Origin: Paludibacteraceae bacterium
GTDB lineage: Bacteria > Bacteroidota > Bacteroidia > Bacteroidales > Paludibacteraceae
Reading direction: 5' to 3'
DNA: 40,071 nucleotides
Assembly (NCBI GenBank): GCA_024401555.1
Contig: JAKSKV010000029.1
Location: forward strand, 1-40,071
Below are positions 35,275 through 40,071 of this stretch, piece by piece. The notes beneath the pieces are model-generated. The model saw nothing but the letters and a program-made list of their open reading frames with translations. It made no database searches and was not told the origin of the DNA. How positions within the stretch are numbered: the stretch's first letter is position 1; the number at the start of each line of letters is the position of its first letter. Made by a program: the position numbers and the translations under genes.

Positions 35275-36642
35275 ATGAACGAACTGACGGAAATGACAGA
35301 GAACAATTATTCCAACATCGTGGTAGCGATCGATTTGGGAAGTCGTAACATTCGCAGCATGATCGCCCGTAAGGGAGAAGATGGCAGATTGGAGGTGCTA
35401 TTTGCGAAGAAAACCACTTCCGTGGGCATTGAGAACGGTATTGTGATCAATGTGGACGAGGTCTCCTTCCAAATAAAAAAAATCATCCAGGAGTTACGCA
35501 ATTTCGTGAATAATCTATTGAAGAACGAGAAAGAACCCAATGTGGTCTATGATATCCAAAAGGTTTATGTCGGTCTTCATGGAAAGTCGATACATGGTGA
35601 TTTGAACGAAATCTCACGATCTTTCGGTTCGAAAATCACGTTCCAAGATATGGAAATGGTCGAGGCGGAGAATCGCCGTATGACATTGTCTCCAGGTCGT
35701 AGGATTGTGGATGTCATTCCGTTCGATTACATCATCGATCAAGAGTCTTCTGTGGATAACCCCATAGGATGTGTCTGCCAGAATCTGCGTTCCCGTTTCT
35801 TGAATGTCAGCGCGGATAATAGGGTGGAGGATAACTTGAGGAGATGCTTCGAAAATGTGAACGAGAGCGTCTGCAAAGATCCGTCGGTAAATGTCTCTTG
35901 TGAACCTATGTTCGTCCTTCACTCCCGTTATATGGCGGACGCTGTCTTGTCTCAAGAACAAAAGGAGGTGGGATGTATGCTCCTCGATTTTGGTGCGCAG
36001 ACCATTTCCATGTCCATCTATCATGAGAAGAAATTGCGCTACCTTCACGTCTTCAACTTCGGTAGCGATACCATCACGAAGGATATCGCCTCTATGCAAT
36101 TGCCATGGGATGTGTCCGAAAAGTTAAAACGTAGCTTCGGTAGTGCCATGCCAGGTTTGGCCTCTCCCGTCATTGTGGATTTGCCTAATGGACGTCAGTT
36201 GGATAGCAATATATTGTGCAATACGATTGAATCGCGCATGAGGGATATCATGCAACGTGTCAACGCCGCGATTGACCTCTCCGGATATCGTTCGGTGTTA
36301 GACTCCATTGTCTTGGTCGGTGGTGGCGCAAACTTGAAACATCTGATTGAGTTTGTGGAAACCGAGACCGGTATTACTTGCCGTTTCGGAGACATCAGGG
36401 TGTTAGCTCAAAATACAGACGCGAAGTATGCCGCCATTGATAATGCCTCCATTATGGGTATCATGATGGCGGCGGAGACGGGTTCCGTTGTCTCTATCAA
36501 GAAGGAGGAGACTGTTGCGCAACCTGCAGTAAAGCCTAAGAATAAAGTCAAAAAGAATCCGATGAAATCCCTTATCAGTCTTTTCGGCAATATCGGAGAA
36601 AACATTGGAAATGTCTTTGACGATCCAGATGATAAAGAGTGA
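35275..36642 (+). CDS. ftsA: Cell division protein FtsA
   Basis: FtsA is the actin-like ATPase that tethers FtsZ filaments to the membrane. From the ATG at 35275 it is 455 residues, with AIDLGSRNIRSMIA (phosphate 1), the SHS2-type 1C domain, CMLLDFGAQTISMSIY (phosphate 2) and SIVLVGGGANLKHL (adenosine motif). The C-terminal residues KSLISLFGNIGENIGNVF form the amphipathic membrane-targeting helix. The frame is open upstream to a TTG at 35233 inside ftsQ, but the ATG start fits the family. Confidence 0.95.
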   Translation: MNELTEMTENNYSNIVVAIDLGSRNIRSMIARKGEDGRLEVLFAKKTTSVGIENGIVINVDEVSFQIKKIIQELRNFVNNLLKNEKEPNVVYDIQKVYVGLHGKSIHGDLNEISRSFGSKITFQDMEMVEAENRRMTLSPGRRIVDVIPFDYIIDQESSVDNPIGCVCQNLRSRFLNVSADNRVEDNLRRCFENVNESVCKDPSVNVSCEPMFVLHSRYMADAVLSQEQKEVGCMLLDFGAQTISMSIYHEKKLRYLHVFNFGSDTITKDIASMQLPWDVSEKLKRSFGSAMPGLASPVIVDLPNGRQLDSNILCNTIESRMRDIMQRVNAAIDLSGYRSVLDSIVLVGGGANLKHLIEFVETETGITCRFGDIRVLAQNTDAKYAAIDNASIMGIMMAAETGSVVSIKKEETVAQPAVKPKNKVKKNPMKSLISLFGNIGENIGNVFDDPDDKE

Positions 36643-36687
36643 TTTTCCTCTTAGGAACATAATTTGAATAATAAAATAGACAATCAT

Positions 36688-38028
36688 ATGAACGAGAACC
36701 AATTTTCAGAGGCAGATCTCAACGAGGAGATTGAGCAGCAAGATCAACCGATCATCAAGGTGATTGGTGTAGGTGGTTGCGGTGGAAACGCTGTCAACTA
36801 TATGTACAACATGGGTATCAAGGATGTGAACTTTGTTGTCTGCAATACGGATAAACAAGATTTGCGCAAATCGCCTGTCCCTACCAAAATCCAATTGGGA
36901 GAAAAGGGCTTGGGTGCTGGCTGTATCCCTGAGGTGGGCCTTCAAGAGGCTCAAAAATCCATGGATAAGATCCAGGAGATGTTGGACGACAACACCGAAA
37001 TGGTTTTCGTCGCTGCCGGAATGGGTGGTGGAACGGGAACAGGTGCCGCTCCGCTCATTGCGAAGACTGCTAAGGAGAAGGGAATCTTGACAGTGGCTAT
37101 CGTTACCATTCCTTCAAACTTTGAGGGAGACGAGAAGGTGAGACAAGCGTTGTTGGGTGTGGAGGAGATGAAGAAGAGCGTGGATGCGATTCTTGTCATC
37201 AATTCCCAAAAAATCCTTGATATGTATGGTGATCTATTCTTGGACGACGCCTATGCGAAGGGCGATGAGATTTTGGCGACAGCCGCAAAGGGCATCGCGG
37301 AGATCATTACACTTTCAGGTCGTATGAACATAGATATGGCCGATGTCCGCACGGTGATGACGGACAGTGGCGATGCGATCATGGGTGCCGCTAAGGCGAG
37401 CGGTACGGATCGTGCGATTGAGGCGATCCAAAAGGCTTTGGAGTCTCCATTGTTGGTGAGCACTAACCTTTCTGGTGCCAAGAATATTCTTTTGAACATC
37501 ACACACGGTAAGGAGAAGAAGATCACTACCAGTGAGGTGACGATTATCCGTGACCATTTGCAGAAGCAAATTGATGGAAGCACTAGAATCATCTGGGGTG
37601 TGATGTTGGATGAGACCTTGGATGAGGAGTTGGGCGTGACCATCGTGGCGACTGGTTTTGATTTTACAGGTAGCAAGAAAGCTGTTCCGCAGGTGGATTT
37701 CAACCAACCAACGCAGGTGGCGTCCGCTCAGGTGGCGCAACCTGTCAATCCGAATGTTATGCCTGATACCCACAATGTCTATTATGGCTCGCAGAACTCC
37801 ACTCCAGGTTCCGCAGGACGACAAAATTACGGTGCGCCAGCTGCTCAACCAGCTGTTCCACATGTGAAATTGGATATGGATGAGGATGAATTAGCCGCCC
37901 CTTCCTTTACGGTGAATGGTGTACAATATGATACGCAAATTCGTCCGACCCAGACCTCCACGCTTGATATGGATGATCCGAACGGGTACAACTCCCGAAA
38001 CGGTTTCTTGCATAATAACGTAGATTAA
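36688..38028 (+). CDS. ftsZ: Cell division GTPase FtsZ (canonical copy)
   Basis: FtsZ is the tubulin-like GTPase that forms the division ring. The 446-residue protein has GVGGCGGNAV, the GTP signature GGGTGTG (113-119) and the synergy-loop catalytic motif NIDMAD (N214, D216, D219). A C-terminal linker rich in Gln, Pro and Ala follows, then LDMDEDELAAPSF and a terminal stretch ending NGFLHNNVD. The ATG at 36688 is preferred to an in-frame TTG at 36664. All catalytic motifs are intact, so this should be the main division FtsZ. Confidence 0.97.
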   Translation: MNENQFSEADLNEEIEQQDQPIIKVIGVGGCGGNAVNYMYNMGIKDVNFVVCNTDKQDLRKSPVPTKIQLGEKGLGAGCIPEVGLQEAQKSMDKIQEMLDDNTEMVFVAAGMGGGTGTGAAPLIAKTAKEKGILTVAIVTIPSNFEGDEKVRQALLGVEEMKKSVDAILVINSQKILDMYGDLFLDDAYAKGDEILATAAKGIAEIITLSGRMNIDMADVRTVMTDSGDAIMGAAKASGTDRAIEAIQKALESPLLVSTNLSGAKNILLNITHGKEKKITTSEVTIIRDHLQKQIDGSTRIIWGVMLDETLDEELGVTIVATGFDFTGSKKAVPQVDFNQPTQVASAQVAQPVNPNVMPDTHNVYYGSQNSTPGSAGRQNYGAPAAQPAVPHVKLDMDEDELAAPSFTVNGVQYDTQIRPTQTSTLDMDDPNGYNSRNGFLHNNVD

Positions 38029-38051
38029 AAAAGATATTAAAGAAGATATTG

Positions 38052-39191
38052 ATGCCCGACTTAATAATAAATCCAGTTCTGACAGAGTATCCACCAATCG
38101 TTAAGATTGTTGGCGTAGGAGGCTGTGGCGGTAACATCGCCAAGCATGTTTACGAGTCTGGGGTGGAAGGCGTCTCATTTGCTGTATGCAATACCGACCG
38201 GAAGGCCTTGTTCAATTCGCCGATCACCCGCAAGGTTGAAATGGGTGTGTTGGGTGCTGGCGGTGATCCGGAGAAGGGTTTGGAGAGTGCCCAGGAGGCG
38301 AAAGATGAAATACAATCCCTCTTTGACGATGGAACGGAAATGGTATTCGTCACGGCTGGACTGGGAAAGGGCACAGGTACAGGCGCAGCTCCGTTTGTGG
38401 CGCAAGTTGCGAAGGCAAGGGGCGTCTTGACGGTTGGCTTTGTCTGTTTGCCCCCTGACATTGAGGGTGAGGAGAAGATGGCATTGGCGAAGGAGGGTAT
38501 GGAGAGGATAAAAAACAACTCCGATGCTATCGTTGTGGTGGATACGCAACGCATATTCGATCTTTATGATGACCTTCCCATAGAGGCCTCTTTCGACAAG
38601 GCGGATGATATCATGTCGGATGCCGCAAAGGCAATGGCGGACATCGTCAACAAGAGTGGACGCATCAATATAGATATGGCGGATGTGCGGGCTGTGTTGA
38701 AGGATAGTGGTGATGTGGTCATGGCTTATGGAAAGGCCTCAGGAGATAACCGCGCGAAGGATGCTTTGGCATCGGCTTTGGATTCTCCGCTATTGCTTCA
38801 GTCCCATTTGGCAGGCGCAAAGGCGATGCTGCTGAATATTATGACATCCAGTTCCAAGCAACTTTTGACCAAGGAGTTGAATGAAATTGAAGATTGTTTG
38901 AGGAAGCAGAAGGGCGTTGATAAAAGCACCAAGTTGGTGATGGGCTTGATGATTGATGATTCGCTTGGTGAAGCGCTCAGCGTCACAATTGTGGCAACGG
39001 GCCTAAAACCCGAATTCGCAAGGAGACGAGTAACTTTGGACTCTTCTGAAATGGAACCCGTAGAGCCGTCTGTGGCGTCATCCGTAGAGAAGAAGGCTCC
39101 TACAATCTCAGTCGTGACGCAAACTTCTCCACGGGTCCCTGTGGTTCCTTTGGATATGGAAGAGGATGACGGTTACCGATATCCACATTGA
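38052..39191 (+). CDS. Second, divergent FtsZ paralogue
   Basis: The 379-residue protein is clearly homologous to FtsZ along the whole GTPase domain (GVGGCGGNIA, CNTDRKAL, NIDMADVRAVLKDSGD, LSVTIVATG), and roughly half its residues match the upstream ftsZ by eye. Differences are specific. The GTP signature reads GKGTGTG (105-111), with lysine replacing the second glycine. Two residues are missing before LGAGGDPEKG. The C-terminal tail stops at LDMEEDDGYRYPH, aligned with LDMDEDEL of the canonical copy, so the last 40 or so residues are absent. Catalytic N206, D208 and D211 remain. It could co-polymerise with or regulate FtsZ. The gene starts 23 bases after ftsZ and before yqeY. Confidence 0.93.
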   Translation: MPDLIINPVLTEYPPIVKIVGVGGCGGNIAKHVYESGVEGVSFAVCNTDRKALFNSPITRKVEMGVLGAGGDPEKGLESAQEAKDEIQSLFDDGTEMVFVTAGLGKGTGTGAAPFVAQVAKARGVLTVGFVCLPPDIEGEEKMALAKEGMERIKNNSDAIVVVDTQRIFDLYDDLPIEASFDKADDIMSDAAKAMADIVNKSGRINIDMADVRAVLKDSGDVVMAYGKASGDNRAKDALASALDSPLLLQSHLAGAKAMLLNIMTSSSKQLLTKELNEIEDCLRKQKGVDKSTKLVMGLMIDDSLGEALSVTIVATGLKPEFARRRVTLDSSEMEPVEPSVASSVEKKAPTISVVTQTSPRVPVVPLDMEEDDGYRYPH

Positions 39192-39224
39192 TGAGTGAAT
39201 TATACGAATTTAAAACATACGATT

Positions 39225-39674
39225 ATGGCATTATTCGATCAAATTAGTGAAGACATAAAGAAGGCGATGTTGGCCAGAGAGAAGGTGAAACTTGAGGCAC
39301 TTCGCGGTGTGAAAAAGGAGTTCTTGGAGGCTAAGACTGCCAAGAACGCTGAGGGTGAGTTGTCGGATGAGACAGCAGTTAAGATCCTCCAAAAGATGGT
39401 GAAGCAAAGAAAAGATTCCGCTGCGATCTTTACGGAACAAGGCCGTCCTGAATTGGCGGAGGGTGAGTTGGCGGAGGCTGCGGTCATCGAGGCCTATTTG
39501 CCAAAGCAAATGAGTGACGAGGAGTTGACTGCCGCTATCAAGGAGATCATTGCCGAGGTAGGCGCTACTTCCGCAAAGGAGATGGGCAAGGTGATGGGTG
39601 TAGCCACCAAGAAATTGGCTGGTAAGGCCGAGGGAAGATTGATTTCAGAGAAGGTGAAGACGTTGTTGGCTTAA
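39225..39674 (+). CDS. yqeY: GatB/YqeY domain protein
   Basis: The 149-residue protein is a YqeY-family helical domain related to the tail of the GatB amidotransferase subunit, which binds tRNA; its own role is not established. Supporting features are the LFDQISEDIKKAMLAREKVKLEALR start, KMVKQRKDSAAIFTEQGRPELAEGE, and EAYLPKQMSDEEL. It commonly follows ftsZ in Bacteroidota. The ATG at 39225 fits the family better than an upstream start at 39195. A strong terminator follows. Confidence 0.94.
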   Translation: MALFDQISEDIKKAMLAREKVKLEALRGVKKEFLEAKTAKNAEGELSDETAVKILQKMVKQRKDSAAIFTEQGRPELAEGELAEAAVIEAYLPKQMSDEELTAAIKEIIAEVGATSAKEMGKVMGVATKKLAGKAEGRLISEKVKTLLA

Positions 39675-39695
39675 ATCCTTTTATCCCTATATGGA

Positions 39696-39731
39696 AAAGC
39701 CGGAGTTTTGCGCTCCGGCTTTCTTTTTTTT
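39696..39731 (+). terminator. Rho-independent terminator closing the dcw run
   Basis: A perfect 10-bp stem (AAAGCCGGAG, 39696-39705, with CTCCGGCTTT, 39713-39722) has a seven-base loop and is followed by CTTTTTTTT. On the minus strand only a four-base T run follows, so it should act mainly on the plus strand while helping the convergent ATPase gene. Confidence 0.9.
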
Positions 39732-39737
39732 ATGAAT

Positions 39738-40071
39738 TTATGCTTTCAGTGTTCTCATCGCATTGAGTACCGCTAAGATGGTTACACCCACATCCGCGAA
39801 GATGGCCAATCCCATGTTGGCGATGCCTACGGTAGCCAGCAGCAGAACCGCTATTTTGATTCCGATGGAGAAGATGACGTTCTGACGTGCGATGGAGAGC
39901 GTCTTCTTCGCGATGCGGATGGCCTCCGCGATCTTAGAGGGTTGATCGTCCATCAAGACCACATCCGCCGCTTCGATGGCTGCGTCGGAGCCTAAGCCAC
40001 CCATGGCGATGCCTATATCCGCTCTGGCCAATACAGGAGCGTCGTTGATACCGTCACCCACGAAGGCGAGT
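39738..40071 (-). CDS. P1B-type heavy-metal-transporting ATPase, C-terminal part
   Basis: This is a partial gene whose 5' end lies beyond the window. The visible 111 or so residues begin at [20 protein letters not shown], the hinge motif (GDGxND) of the P-type ATPase phosphorylation domain. They continue into the last two membrane helices and end [13 protein letters not shown]. The [23 protein letters not shown] block and tail are typical of Zn/Cd/Pb exporters of the CadA/ZntA group, but the metal-selecting CPC motif is off the window, so the ion is not settled. It converges on the yqeY terminator. Confidence 0.9.
   Translation of the reverse strand, partial: LAFVGDGINDAPVLARADIGIAMGGLGSDAAIEAADVVLMDDQPSKIAEAIRIAKKTLSIARQNVIFSIGIKIAVLLLATVGIANMGLAIFADVGVTILAVLNAMRTLKA

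Noticed and set aside
38029-38051. Repeated AAGATATT motif before the second ftsZ
   Set aside because: Two short AT-rich copies in a 23-base gap are within chance expectation and too short to call an operator.
1-40071. CRISPR array, tRNA or rRNA genes
   Set aside because: No regularly spaced repeats and no cloverleaf or rRNA-like segment were seen on reading the window.

Overview
The window reads as chromosomal core DNA of a Bacteroidota bacterium, most likely order Bacteroidales; I cannot fix the family. Evidence: a Bacteroidota-type dcw cluster without murF or ddl, gliding-family genes gldA and gldH, RicT with a long basic tail, a glycine-lipid gene pair (glsA/glsB), and promoters of the form TTG/TTTG-N19-20-TAnnTTTG about 45 bases upstream of the starts. 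There are no tRNA or rRNA genes, no CRISPR array and no intact mobile element.

Layout. Bases 1-350 hold a decayed tyrosine-recombinase fragment. A minus-strand run follows (347-7030). Read in transcription order it is argH, rsfS, ftsH, an outer-membrane beta-barrel receptor and a small cysteine-rich protein. The argH promoter diverges from the holB promoter across a repeat-rich 185-bp spacer. From holB a long plus-strand run (7275-20471) carries holB, ricT, gldH, a trmB::polyprenyl-synthase fusion, a hypothetical gene, a CBM20-GH77 glucanotransferase (malQ), a GT90 glycosyltransferase, an M20 deacylase (argE-like), rnhA, gldA, a ybaK-type deacylase and a membrane protein. It ends at a bidirectional terminator facing the minus-strand glsA-glsB pair.

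From 22568 the dcw cluster begins with a two-box MraZ-type operator lying on the mraZ promoter. It continues mraZ, rsmH, ftsL, ftsI, murE, mraY, murD, ftsW, murG, murC, ftsQ, ftsA, ftsZ, then an unusual second, divergent ftsZ paralogue, then yqeY and a strong terminator. The window closes inside a convergent P1B-type metal ATPase. Together the dcw genes make lipid II precursors (MurE, MurD, MurC, MraY, MurG), polymerise and crosslink septal peptidoglycan (FtsW, FtsI), and assemble the divisome (FtsL, FtsQ, FtsA, FtsZ).

Most of the window is ordinary housekeeping. The points most worth checking are the tandem FtsZ paralogue with an altered GTP-binding signature and truncated tail, the in-frame TrmB-polyprenyl synthase fusion, near-perfect Shine-Dalgarno sequences on ftsI and rnhA in a phylum that seldom uses them, the MraZ operator on the -33 element, and the repeat cluster between argH and holB. 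I found no convincing wholly new multi-gene system.
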